Shown here: one piece after another, positions 17,027 to 24,044 of the stretch
Layout of the letters: every line of letters starts with the position of its first letter
How positions within the stretch are numbered: position 1 is the first letter of the stretch
Assembly (NCBI RefSeq): GCF_003265325.1
Contig: NZ_QGNX01000001.1
Span: 496,001 to 560,000 of the forward strand
DNA length: 64,000 bases
Origin: Oceanibium sediminis
GTDB taxonomy: Bacteria; Pseudomonadota; Alphaproteobacteria; Rhodobacterales; Rhodobacteraceae
Reading direction: 5' to 3'
The notes under the pieces: model-generated
Seen by the model: the letters and a program-made list of their open reading frames with translations, nothing else
Told to the model about the DNA's origin: nothing
Databases searched by the model: none
Program-made: the position numbers and the translations under genes

Positions 17027-17806
17027 TCAGTAAAGCGGCCGGCCCGCGCCGGACAAAAGGGAGCGTCCGCCGGGAATCGCCTCGACCGGCATCAGGCTGC
17101 CGCGCCGCCCCCCCGACGGGGTGGAGATGGTGAGCGGCCCGGCCACCTGCACCGACGGCGGCGGAACTGCCCCGGCGGGGGCGTCGGGTTCCGGCAGAAG
17201 CGCCGTCGCCGATGTGGTGGAGGGCGCCCCGCTTGGCGGGGGCGGCAGCGGCTGGTTGGTCAGCCGGGCCAGGATCCGGTCGAACCGGGCGCGGTACTTG
17301 TCGGCATATTTCGGGGTGCGCGAATGATAGGCTGCGGCCGCCTTGGACCAGCTGCCCGTTTCGGCGTAGAGCCGGGCGAGGAACTGCGCCGCGTAAAGGG
17401 CGTTCTTGCCGGGATCGAACATCTCCTCGATGCTGGCGAAGGCGTTGCCGTGCCAACGATAGTTGATCTGGAAACAGCCGATGTCATAGCTGCGCGCGCC
17501 ACGGGCATGGTGGCCCATGACCCAGGCCATCGCCTCATCCCGCGCGTCGAACCAGCGGCCCTTGCCTTCCATGTTAACGGTCCAGGGCCAGGGCCTGAGC
17601 CGCCCGCCGCGATTGCGCCCGGTTTCGGTCAGCGCGATGGCGCGCAGGACCGGCTCAGGCACCCCCGTCGCGCGGGAAGCGGCCTGACCGGCAGCATCGC
17701 AGAGGCTTGCCACCTGCTCGCCCGTATCCGCTGTCCCGACCGCACGCAGGGGCGCGGGCGGCAGGAACAGGGACAGGATCAGCAGGAACGTGGCCAGACG
17801 GCACAT
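17027..17806 (-). CDS. sltF: Periplasmic lytic transglycosylase, SltF-like
   Basis: 259 residues with a signal peptide (MCRLATFLLILSLFLPPAPLRA). The SLT/goose-lysozyme fold is seen from about residue 45: the catalytic Glu in VPEPVLRAIALTETGR, the DIGCFQINYRWHG motif and the ALYAAQFLARLYAETGSWSKAAAAYHS region. It is followed by a Pro/Ser-rich tail. In Rhodobacter sphaeroides SltF opens the peptidoglycan for the rod because FlgJ lacks a muramidase domain; the short flgJ and this linkage to flhA match that. ATG at 17806 was preferred over an upstream TTG because it gives a clean signal peptide. Confidence 0.82.
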   Translation of the reverse strand: MCRLATFLLILSLFLPPAPLRAVGTADTGEQVASLCDAAGQAASRATGVPEPVLRAIALTETGRNRGGRLRPWPWTVNMEGKGRWFDARDEAMAWVMGHHARGARSYDIGCFQINYRWHGNAFASIEEMFDPGKNALYAAQFLARLYAETGSWSKAAAAYHSRTPKYADKYRARFDRILARLTNQPLPPPPSGAPSTTSATALLPEPDAPAGAVPPPSVQVAGPLTISTPSGGRRGSLMPVEAIPGGRSLLSGAGRPLY

Positions 17807-17926
17807 CACGCGGGGATTCTCCTCCGACGGTCGCAACGCTGGCAGGTTTAGGGCGAAAGCCTTACCAAACCGTGGACATATACGGAGATTTCGGCTTCAG
17901 CGGCCTCCAGACCCTGACGCCGGACC

Positions 17927-18292
17927 CTACCGCCAGAGCGGGCGCAGTTTCAGGAACCCGCGATAGGCAAGCTCAGCTACATCGACGAAGGGCCGCCGGT
18001 CCAGCGCGACCGCCAGCCAGCGCAGGCGCGGGACCCCGCGCCAGACGGCCAGGAAGGCGCGCGCGCCGCTGGTGATCCGCCCGTCGTGGCGGCGGATGTG
18101 AAAGCGGGCCAGCGCGGCGTCCCGGTCCAGCGCCTCGGGCAGGGTGGCGGTGGTGTCCACGTCGGTCCAGACGGTGCCCTCAAGGCCCGGAAGGCGCTGG
18201 TAGGCGGCGATTTCCCGGCGGCACAGCGGGCAACCGCCGTCGTAGAACACCTCGGCGGCGGCTTGCGGGTCGGATGGCGGCGTGTTTCCCAT
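17927..18292 (-). CDS. DUF393 / DCC-family thiol-disulfide oxidoreductase-like protein
   Basis: 121 residues. The family signature is at residues 16-25: FYDGGCPLCRRE, giving a thioredoxin-like CPLC pair after a beta strand. The remainder has WTDVDTTATLPEAL and HIRRHDGRITSGARAFLAVWRGVPRLRWLA, which fit DUF393 throughout. A disulfide or redox role is assumed from the CxxC motif, not proved; the substrate is unknown. It is divergent from the photolyase-like gene (78 bases apart), which may suggest shared regulation. Confidence 0.8.
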   Translation of the reverse strand: MGNTPPSDPQAAAEVFYDGGCPLCRREIAAYQRLPGLEGTVWTDVDTTATLPEALDRDAALARFHIRRHDGRITSGARAFLAVWRGVPRLRWLAVALDRRPFVDVAELAYRGFLKLRPLWR

Positions 18293-18370
18293 GGGAAGCG
18301 ATCTAGGCCCATCGCCCGCCGGTTCAATTCGCGTTGGATGCGACGCGGCGCCGCCCTAGCTGTCGGTGCC

Positions 18371-19546
18371 ATGACAAACCTTACAAGATCCGCCGCGCTT
18401 GCCCGCGCCACCGCCTTCCAGCCGCGCATGGGCCGCGCCTATGCCGGCACCCGCAATACGGACCTCGGCCCCGGCCAGCGGGACAACGTCAGCGCGCTTT
18501 CGCCCCACGTCCGCCGCCGCCTGGTCCTTGAGGAAGAGCTGGTCGCCATGGCCCTTGCCGCCCATGGCCCCGCCGCCAGCGAGAAATTCGTGCAGGAGGT
18601 GATCTGGCGAAGCTATTTCAAGGGCTGGCTGGAACACCGCCCCAGCGTCTGGGCCGCCTATCGCGCGGGGCTGGAGCAGGACCGGGCGCGCCTTGAAACC
18701 GACGACGCCCTGCGCGCCCGCCATGCGCAGGCCCTGAGCGGGCAAAGCGGCTTCGCCTGCCTTGACGCCTGGGTGGAGGAGCTGCGCGACACCGGCTATC
18801 TGCACAACCACGCGCGGATGTGGTTCGCCTCGATCTGGATCTTCTCGCTCGGGCTGCCGTGGCGGCTTGGGGCGGCGTTTTTCCTGCGCCACCTGCTCGA
18901 CGGGGATCCGGCGTCCAACACGCTCGGCTGGCGGTGGGTCGCGGGGCTTCACACGCCGGGCAAGCATTACGTCGCGCGGGCCGATAACATCGCGCGCCAC
19001 AGCGGCGGGCGTTTTGCCGAGACCCCCGGACTGGCCCGGAACCCCGCCCCGCTGAAAGGCGAGGCGAACCCCGAACGCACGCCGCTGCGCCAGCCGCGCG
19101 CGCCGCAGCCTGGGCGGCCGACGCTTCTGCTCATCACCGAGGAGGATTGCAGCGCCCTGCACCTGCCGAAGGACGATGTGGTGGGTATCGCCACGCTACA
19201 ATTGTCCGACCTGCGCGGGCCCGACGGGGCTTCGCAGGCGGTGCGCGACGCCGACGCCAGCGCGCTTCGCGACGCGGCCGGGCGGCTTGGCGGCGCGCGC
19301 CAGATCGTGACGCCCTTCCTGCCCGTCGGCTGGGTACGCGACTGGATGGACAGCGCCACACCGGTGCTGACGCGCCACGGCTTGCCCCTGACCGAGGTGC
19401 AGCGGGACTGGGACGCCGCTTTCTGGCCACTGGCCACGGCGGGGTTCTTCAAGCTGAAAAAGGCGATCCCACGCACGCTTGAGGGGCTCGGCATCGCGCG
19501 CACACCGGGGCCGGAAGGCCTGCCCCTGTTCGCCCGGTCCGGCTGA
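18371..19546 (+). CDS. Photolyase/cryptochrome-like FAD-binding protein with reversed domain order
   Basis: 391 residues. Residues 1 to about 215 match the helical FAD-binding half of photolyases: FVQEVIWRSYFKGWLEH, SGFACLDAWVEELRDTGYLHNHARMWFAS, then FLRHLLDGDPASNTLGWRWVAG. In ordinary photolyases this half comes after an N-terminal alpha/beta antenna domain. Here that domain is absent in front, and a separate region (about 240-390) starting with a beta strand (PTLLLITEEDCSALHLP) follows. The ATG at 18371 is the first that gives homologous sequence; the open frame upstream is antisense to the DUF393 gene. A DNA-repair or light-signalling role is plausible but unproven. The adjacency to photosynthesis genes may be relevant. 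The ribosome-binding site is weak. Confidence 0.75.
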   Translation: MTNLTRSAALARATAFQPRMGRAYAGTRNTDLGPGQRDNVSALSPHVRRRLVLEEELVAMALAAHGPAASEKFVQEVIWRSYFKGWLEHRPSVWAAYRAGLEQDRARLETDDALRARHAQALSGQSGFACLDAWVEELRDTGYLHNHARMWFASIWIFSLGLPWRLGAAFFLRHLLDGDPASNTLGWRWVAGLHTPGKHYVARADNIARHSGGRFAETPGLARNPAPLKGEANPERTPLRQPRAPQPGRPTLLLITEEDCSALHLPKDDVVGIATLQLSDLRGPDGASQAVRDADASALRDAAGRLGGARQIVTPFLPVGWVRDWMDSATPVLTRHGLPLTEVQRDWDAAFWPLATAGFFKLKKAIPRTLEGLGIARTPGPEGLPLFARSG

Positions 19547-19555
19547 GCGCGCGGC

Positions 19556-20407
19556 TCAGTCCCCCGCGCCGCCCAGCATCGTCAGGGCGATCTCGCTGAA
19601 GCGGGCCGGGTCTTCCTCATGCATCAGGTGGCCGAGGCCGGCGACGCTTTCCAGTGTTGCGGCCGGAAGGCTTTCGATCGCCCGACGTGTCGTCGCGGGG
19701 GGCACCGTCGAATCCCGCGCCCCTGTCATCATGCGGCAGGGCATGGCGATGTCCGGCAACGCCTCCAGCAGCGGGCCGAGGTTCCACGCCGACATCATCC
19801 GCAGCGTCCCCTCGATATGCGAGGCGCGGCGCATCAGCGTCAGGTAGCAGCGCATCCCCTCGGCATCTATCCGGCTGCCGGTGCTGTCGATCAGTCGCGC
19901 CACCGCCGCCGCGCTGGTGGTGCGCGCAACGAACGGGGCCGTCAGCGGGTTCAGCGCCAGCACCCGCGCGAGCGAAGGGAACAGCCAGCCCGCGATCCCC
20001 TCGAACGGGGCCAGCGCGGGGTTGAGGCCCAGCAGGCGGGACTGCAACCCCTGCGCGCGGGCCATTTCCAGCGCCAGCGCGCAACCGGCGGAATGGCCGA
20101 TCACCAGCGCGGGCGTCATTCCGAGCGTGCTCAGAAGCTGCGTCACATCCTCGGCCATGGGGCGCAATCCGACGCGTCCGCGAACCCGTGTCTGCGTGAA
20201 CCCGTGCCCCGGCAGGTCCATCGCGCAGACACGCGCGCGCCCGGCCAGGCGCGGCAGCATCCCGCGCCAGCTGTGCGTCGCGGCACCCGCGCCATGCAGC
20301 AGCAAGACGTCCGGGCCCTGCCCGGCCTGCTGCACGTGCCAGCGGTAGCTGCGGGTTTCCACCATGCGCGACATCTCGGCGTTTGGCCAATCCGGCGGCC
20401 AGGCCAT
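19556..20407 (-). CDS. bchO: Mg-chelatase-associated alpha/beta hydrolase BchO
   Basis: 283 residues of the alpha/beta hydrolase fold: the oxyanion segment LLLHGAGAATHSWRG (about 36-50), the nucleophile elbow GHSAGC (about 104-109) and a late His in AGLGHLMHEED. It corresponds to BchO of photosynthesis gene clusters, always found with bchI and bchD; its precise step in magnesium insertion or later porphyrin handling is not settled. It starts 2 bases after the bchD stop, so it is the last gene of the crtA-bchIDO unit. It converges with the photolyase-like gene with only 9 bases between, leaving no room for a classical terminator. Confidence 0.9.
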   Translation of the reverse strand: MAWPPDWPNAEMSRMVETRSYRWHVQQAGQGPDVLLLHGAGAATHSWRGMLPRLAGRARVCAMDLPGHGFTQTRVRGRVGLRPMAEDVTQLLSTLGMTPALVIGHSAGCALALEMARAQGLQSRLLGLNPALAPFEGIAGWLFPSLARVLALNPLTAPFVARTTSAAAVARLIDSTGSRIDAEGMRCYLTLMRRASHIEGTLRMMSAWNLGPLLEALPDIAMPCRMMTGARDSTVPPATTRRAIESLPAATLESVAGLGHLMHEEDPARFSEIALTMLGGAGD

Positions 20408-20409
20408 GC

Positions 20410-22158
20410 TCAGGCCGCGCCTTGCGTCGGGTTGAGCGCCGCGCGCAGCGTGCTCGACAGGGCCTGCGCATCGACGCGCGGCATCGGCAGGTAGAGCGCG
20501 CCCAGCGCCGAGGCCATGTCCTTCGCGGCCTGTTGCGGGCGCGGCGCGGTGTCGATCAGCAGGGCGGCGATCCCGGCAAAGCGGATGGCGCGGGCGGTCG
20601 CCACCGCCTCCTCCTGCGCGGCGGCGCGGCCCGGGGCGCCATCGCGGCTGACATTGGCGCGCCCGTCGGTCATCACCGCCAGGTGCGGCGTCTGCCCCCG
20701 GCGGCGGACCTGGTCGGCCAGTTGCAGCGCCGCGCCCAGTCCCGCGGACAGCGGCGTGCCGCCCCCCCCCGGCAGGCCGGACAGGCGGCGCTTGGCCTGA
20801 ACGAGGCTGCGGGTCGGCGGCAGAAGCAGCTCCGCCCCGGTGCCGCGAAAGGCGATCAGCGCCACCTGTTCGCGCCGCACGTAAGCCTCGGCCAGCATCA
20901 GCTCGATCGCGCCCTTGGTTTCCGCCAGCCGGGTCATCGCGGCGGAGCCGGAGGCGTCTACGACGAAGATCACCACCTTTTCCCGCTTCTGCTTGTACTG
21001 GCGCACGCGGAAATCCTCTGGCGTGACCAGAACTCGGTCCTCCACCCCCGCCATCTTGCGGCGCAGCGGTTGCCAGGGGGCGGCGGTGCGCAGGGTCGCC
21101 ACAAGGTCCAGCCGCGCGCCACTGCGCGGATCGCCGCGCCGTGTGCCGGCGGGGCGGCCGCGCGCGCTGCCCTTCTGGTCCTCGCCCGCACCAGCGGCGT
21201 TGGCGCCCGAGCGCCGCGCAAGCGCGCCGCGCGCGGCGAGTTGCGCCAGCATGTCGGGCGGGATCGCGGCGCGGGCGGCGGCAAGCAACAGGTCCTCGGG
21301 GGGGGTGGTGTCCTCCCGCGTGGGGGGCTCGGCGGCATCCTCGGGCGGGGGCGTGTCGTCTGGCGGGGGCGATCGTTCAGGGTCGACCGGATCTTCCTCC
21401 TGGTCCGGCAACCGGGTGGCGCGCGGGGCGAGGACAAGGGCCGTGGCCAGCTCCGCATCCTCCTGCGCGGCACTTTCGTGGCCGCGCAGCGCCGCGACGG
21501 CCCGGGTGGCGGCCAGCGCCAGCAGCGCCGCGCGGGCGGAGCCGATGCCAAGGCGCGCCGCCGCCGCCACCAGCGCTTCGCCCAGCGCGTCGGGTACCGA
21601 GACGTCCGGCAGCCGCGCCATGGCCCCGGCGATATCCTCCGCCGTGAAGGCGGACAGCGGCGCGGCGCTGTCCCTTTGGGCGCGCGCCTCAGGGGTGACA
21701 TAAAACGCCAGCCGGTCCAGCAGGGCGCGGGGGGGCGCGGGTTCATCCTCCGTCGCTTCGTTCAGCGCGATCACGGCAAAGCCCGCGCCCTTGTCCCACG
21801 CCTGCCCGAGCCGGGCCGCGATGCCGGGGGCCAGACGCTCGGCCATCGGCACGACCAGCGTGCCGGTGCCCACCTCCTCCACCAGGCCGGAGGCGATGAC
21901 CGGGCGCCCGGAGGCAAGCGTCGCCGCCAAGTCGAGCCCGCCGAACAGGCGATCCTCGCCCGCGCCGACGGGCACGCGGGCGTGGCCGCGCGTGCCCAAG
22001 GCAAGGGCCGCCGCCAGCCAGTTTTCCCGGAGTGGGCCGGCGCGTGAGGTCAGGCAGATGCCCCCAAGGCCGGGATCCACCGCCAGCAGCGCCGCCGCCC
22101 AATCCTCTGCCGGAATCCGGGGCCAGTTCCTGGGCGGGATCGGGGCCGGGGCAGTCAC
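20410..22158 (-). CDS. bchD: Magnesium chelatase subunit D
   Basis: 582 residues. BchD forms the AAA+ platform with BchI and passes ATP energy to BchH for Mg insertion into protoporphyrin IX. The N-terminal AAA-like part lacks a standard Walker A, as is usual in BchD. An acidic/Pro-rich linker (residues about 250-300, DPERSPPPDDTPPPEDA) follows. The C-terminal von Willebrand A domain has the MIDAS motif DASGS beginning at residue 401. The start is GTG at 22158 and overlaps the bchI stop (GTGA), so the two are coupled. BchH is not in the window. Confidence 0.96.
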   Translation of the reverse strand: MTAPAPIPPRNWPRIPAEDWAAALLAVDPGLGGICLTSRAGPLRENWLAAALALGTRGHARVPVGAGEDRLFGGLDLAATLASGRPVIASGLVEEVGTGTLVVPMAERLAPGIAARLGQAWDKGAGFAVIALNEATEDEPAPPRALLDRLAFYVTPEARAQRDSAAPLSAFTAEDIAGAMARLPDVSVPDALGEALVAAAARLGIGSARAALLALAATRAVAALRGHESAAQEDAELATALVLAPRATRLPDQEEDPVDPERSPPPDDTPPPEDAAEPPTREDTTPPEDLLLAAARAAIPPDMLAQLAARGALARRSGANAAGAGEDQKGSARGRPAGTRRGDPRSGARLDLVATLRTAAPWQPLRRKMAGVEDRVLVTPEDFRVRQYKQKREKVVIFVVDASGSAAMTRLAETKGAIELMLAEAYVRREQVALIAFRGTGAELLLPPTRSLVQAKRRLSGLPGGGGTPLSAGLGAALQLADQVRRRGQTPHLAVMTDGRANVSRDGAPGRAAAQEEAVATARAIRFAGIAALLIDTAPRPQQAAKDMASALGALYLPMPRVDAQALSSTLRAALNPTQGAA

Positions 22159-23174
22159 TCGGGCAGCACCTGCTCGACGACCCGCGCAACCCGCGTGGTC
22201 GAGCCCGCCTCATCCAGCGGATCGCGGCGCAAACGGTGGCGCAGGGCCAGCGCGGCGACGGCGCGCAGATCCTCGAGCGTCACCTCCCCGTGACCGGCGA
22301 AGGCGGCGCGCGCACGGGCGGCGCGCATCAGCGTCAACTCGCCCCGCAACCCGTCCGCGCCCAGCGCGATGCACAGCTCGGCGGTCTTTTCGAGCACCGC
22401 GTCCGGCGTCTCGACCGTGTCGATCAGCGCGCGCGCGGCGATGATCTTCTTGCGGTGGCGGGTGTCGGCGGCGCGCCACTTCTTCATGAAGGCGGCCGTG
22501 TCCCGCTCATAGGCGTCGCGGCGGCGGATCACCTCGATCCGCTCCTTGATATTGTCGGGCGAGGCGACCTCCACCGACAGGCCGAAACGGTCCAGAAGTT
22601 GGGGGCGCAGCTCGCCCTCCTCGGGGTTTCCGGAGCCGACGATCACGAACTTCGCCGGGTGGCGCACAGACAGCCCCTCACGCTCGACCACGTTTTCGCC
22701 GCTGGCGGCCACGTCCAGCAGCAGGTCGACCAGGTGATCCTCCAGCAGGTTCACCTCGTCTATGTAGAGGAACCCCCGGTGCGCACGCGCCAGCAGCCCC
22801 GGCTCGAAGGCCTTTTCGCCCCGGGTCAGCGCGCGTTCAAGGTCCAGCGCGCCGACGACTCGATCCTCCGTCGCACCGAGGGGCAGGTCGATCACCGGGG
22901 TCGCGCGCGTCTCTTCCCGTTCCGGGGGGTGTTGCTGGCAATGGGGGCAGGCGGGGTTCGGCGCATCGAACCGGCAGTTGTAGGGGCAGCCCCGCACCGC
23001 CGCGATCTGGGGCAGCAGCGCGGCGAGCGAGCGGACCGCCGTGGACTTTCCGGTGCCACGGTCGCCAAAGACCAGCACGCCGCCGATCGTCGGATCGATC
23101 GCGGTCAGGGTCAGCGCCTGTTTCATCTCTTCCTGGCCCACGATGGCCGAGAAGGGAAATGCCTGTGACGTCAT
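22155..23174 (-). CDS. bchI: Magnesium chelatase ATPase subunit I
   Basis: 339 residues, AAA+ ATPase. Walker A GDRGTGKST is at residues 37-45, Walker B in GFLYIDEVNLLEDH, and the BchI signatures VIDLPLGATEDRVVGALDLERAL and NPEEGELRPQLLDRFGLSVEV are complete. Just after Walker A there is a segment with four cysteines (CPYNC, then CPHC 12 residues later) that looks like a metal-binding knuckle; the Rhodobacter capsulatus protein, as I recall it, lacks this pattern. The ATG at 23174 follows AAGGAA; the longer open frame upstream is shadow of crtA. It starts 10 bases after crtA. Confidence 0.97.
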   Translation of the reverse strand: MTSQAFPFSAIVGQEEMKQALTLTAIDPTIGGVLVFGDRGTGKSTAVRSLAALLPQIAAVRGCPYNCRFDAPNPACPHCQQHPPEREETRATPVIDLPLGATEDRVVGALDLERALTRGEKAFEPGLLARAHRGFLYIDEVNLLEDHLVDLLLDVAASGENVVEREGLSVRHPAKFVIVGSGNPEEGELRPQLLDRFGLSVEVASPDNIKERIEVIRRRDAYERDTAAFMKKWRAADTRHRKKIIAARALIDTVETPDAVLEKTAELCIALGADGLRGELTLMRAARARAAFAGHGEVTLEDLRAVAALALRHRLRRDPLDEAGSTTRVARVVEQVLPE

Positions 23175-23184
23175 GGGAAGTTCC

Positions 23185-23958
23185 TTATTCCGCCGCGATC
23201 GCCGGACCCGACAGGTCCAGCGCGCGGCCATTCCAACAGCCTGAGGCCTCGACCAGCGCGAAGCGCGCGTAAAGTTCCTCGGCGAACCAGTCGCCATCGC
23301 GCACCGCGCGGATGGCGCGGGCGTGGGGGCCGTTGGCGCGGGCGAATTGCGCCATCGCGCCAAGGTCCGGCCAGATCGAGAAGGTCATCTGGTGCAGCCA
23401 GGGCACTTCCCCCACGCCGATCTTGAACAGAACGTTGGGATCGCTGCCAATGGCGGCCGAGATGTCGGGCACCCGCCTCCAGAATTGCGCCAGCCGCGTC
23501 GGGCGCACCGTCGCGCGGGTCAGCGCCACCACGGGGCCAGCGCACCGCTCCGGCCCGGTCGCAGGGCGGAACGGAGCCTGCCCCGACCACGCCCCCCACA
23601 CGCTTTGGGTTTCAAGGTGCAGCACCATCTGCTCATCGGCGCGCGCACGATAGCGCGCCAGCACCGGCAGGCTGGCCAGCGCCCGGCGCGCGGTGGCCAG
23701 ATCGTCCCAGACCAGCAGTAGCGCGACCGCCCCGGTGTCGGGCTTGGGGGTGAACCCCTCGCCCGTGCCGGCTCCCATCAGCTTGAAGAAACGCAGCTCC
23801 GGACAGGCCGCCAGGGGCCTGCGCGCCGCGCCCATCTGGGCAAACGCCCAGAGCTTGTTCGCGATCCCTGAGAATCGGAAGAACATCATTGTGACAACCT
23901 GAGTTGACAGGTTATCCGGGTCTTCCGCCCTGTTGAAAGCACGTCTCATCTGGCTCAT
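23185..23958 (-). CDS. crtA: Spheroidene monooxygenase CrtA
   Basis: 257 residues. CrtA adds the keto group that converts spheroidene to spheroidenone under oxygen, giving a reddish colour and photoprotection. The family core begins at about residue 20 (VVTMMFFRFSGIANKLWAFAQMG) and includes KLMGAGTGEGFTPKPDTG and VLFKIGVGEVPWLHQMTFSIW. The first 20 residues before the core are extra compared with the R. capsulatus protein, so translation may start later, though no better ATG lies between. It heads the leftward operon crtA-bchI-bchD-bchO, an arrangement conserved in Rhodobacter. Confidence 0.93.
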   Translation of the reverse strand: MSQMRRAFNRAEDPDNLSTQVVTMMFFRFSGIANKLWAFAQMGAARRPLAACPELRFFKLMGAGTGEGFTPKPDTGAVALLLVWDDLATARRALASLPVLARYRARADEQMVLHLETQSVWGAWSGQAPFRPATGPERCAGPVVALTRATVRPTRLAQFWRRVPDISAAIGSDPNVLFKIGVGEVPWLHQMTFSIWPDLGAMAQFARANGPHARAIRAVRDGDWFAEELYARFALVEASGCWNGRALDLSGPAIAAE

Positions 23959-23975
23959 GTCCCCAGTCTGGCACC
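23958..23975. promoter_or_regulatory. Imperfect PpsR/CrtJ-type box at the crtA start
   Basis: TGT, twelve bases, ACC: one mismatch to the TGT-N12-ACA consensus. It starts 53 bases before the perfect box, about five helical turns, which would place the two on the same face of the DNA. It overlaps the crtA start codon, so it is less certain than the other box. Confidence 0.35.
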
Positions 23976-24010
23976 AAAATTGCGTTCCGAAAAGGGGAAG
24001 AACAGCGGAT

Positions 24011-24028
24011 TGTAAATTAAAATGGACA
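24011..24028. promoter_or_regulatory. PpsR/CrtJ binding site (TGT-N12-ACA) between crtA and crtI
   Basis: TGTAAATTAAAATGGACA exactly fits TGT-N12-ACA, the palindromic box bound by the photosynthesis repressor PpsR/CrtJ in Rhodobacter. It lies in the 86-base divergent region, 52 bases before the crtA start and 16 before crtI, and is the most AT-rich part of that gap. It should repress both directions under oxygen or strong light. Confidence 0.75.
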
Positions 24029-24044
24029 CTGCTACCGTCGTAGG

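Noticed and set aside
18086-18370. Longer N-terminus for the photolyase-like protein
   Set aside because: The extra 95 codons are antisense to the DUF393 gene and contain no homologous sequence.
20383-22047. A 554-codon plus-strand open frame over bchD
   Set aside because: bchD has its MIDAS and linker features; the other strand has only low-complexity Arg/Gly sequence.
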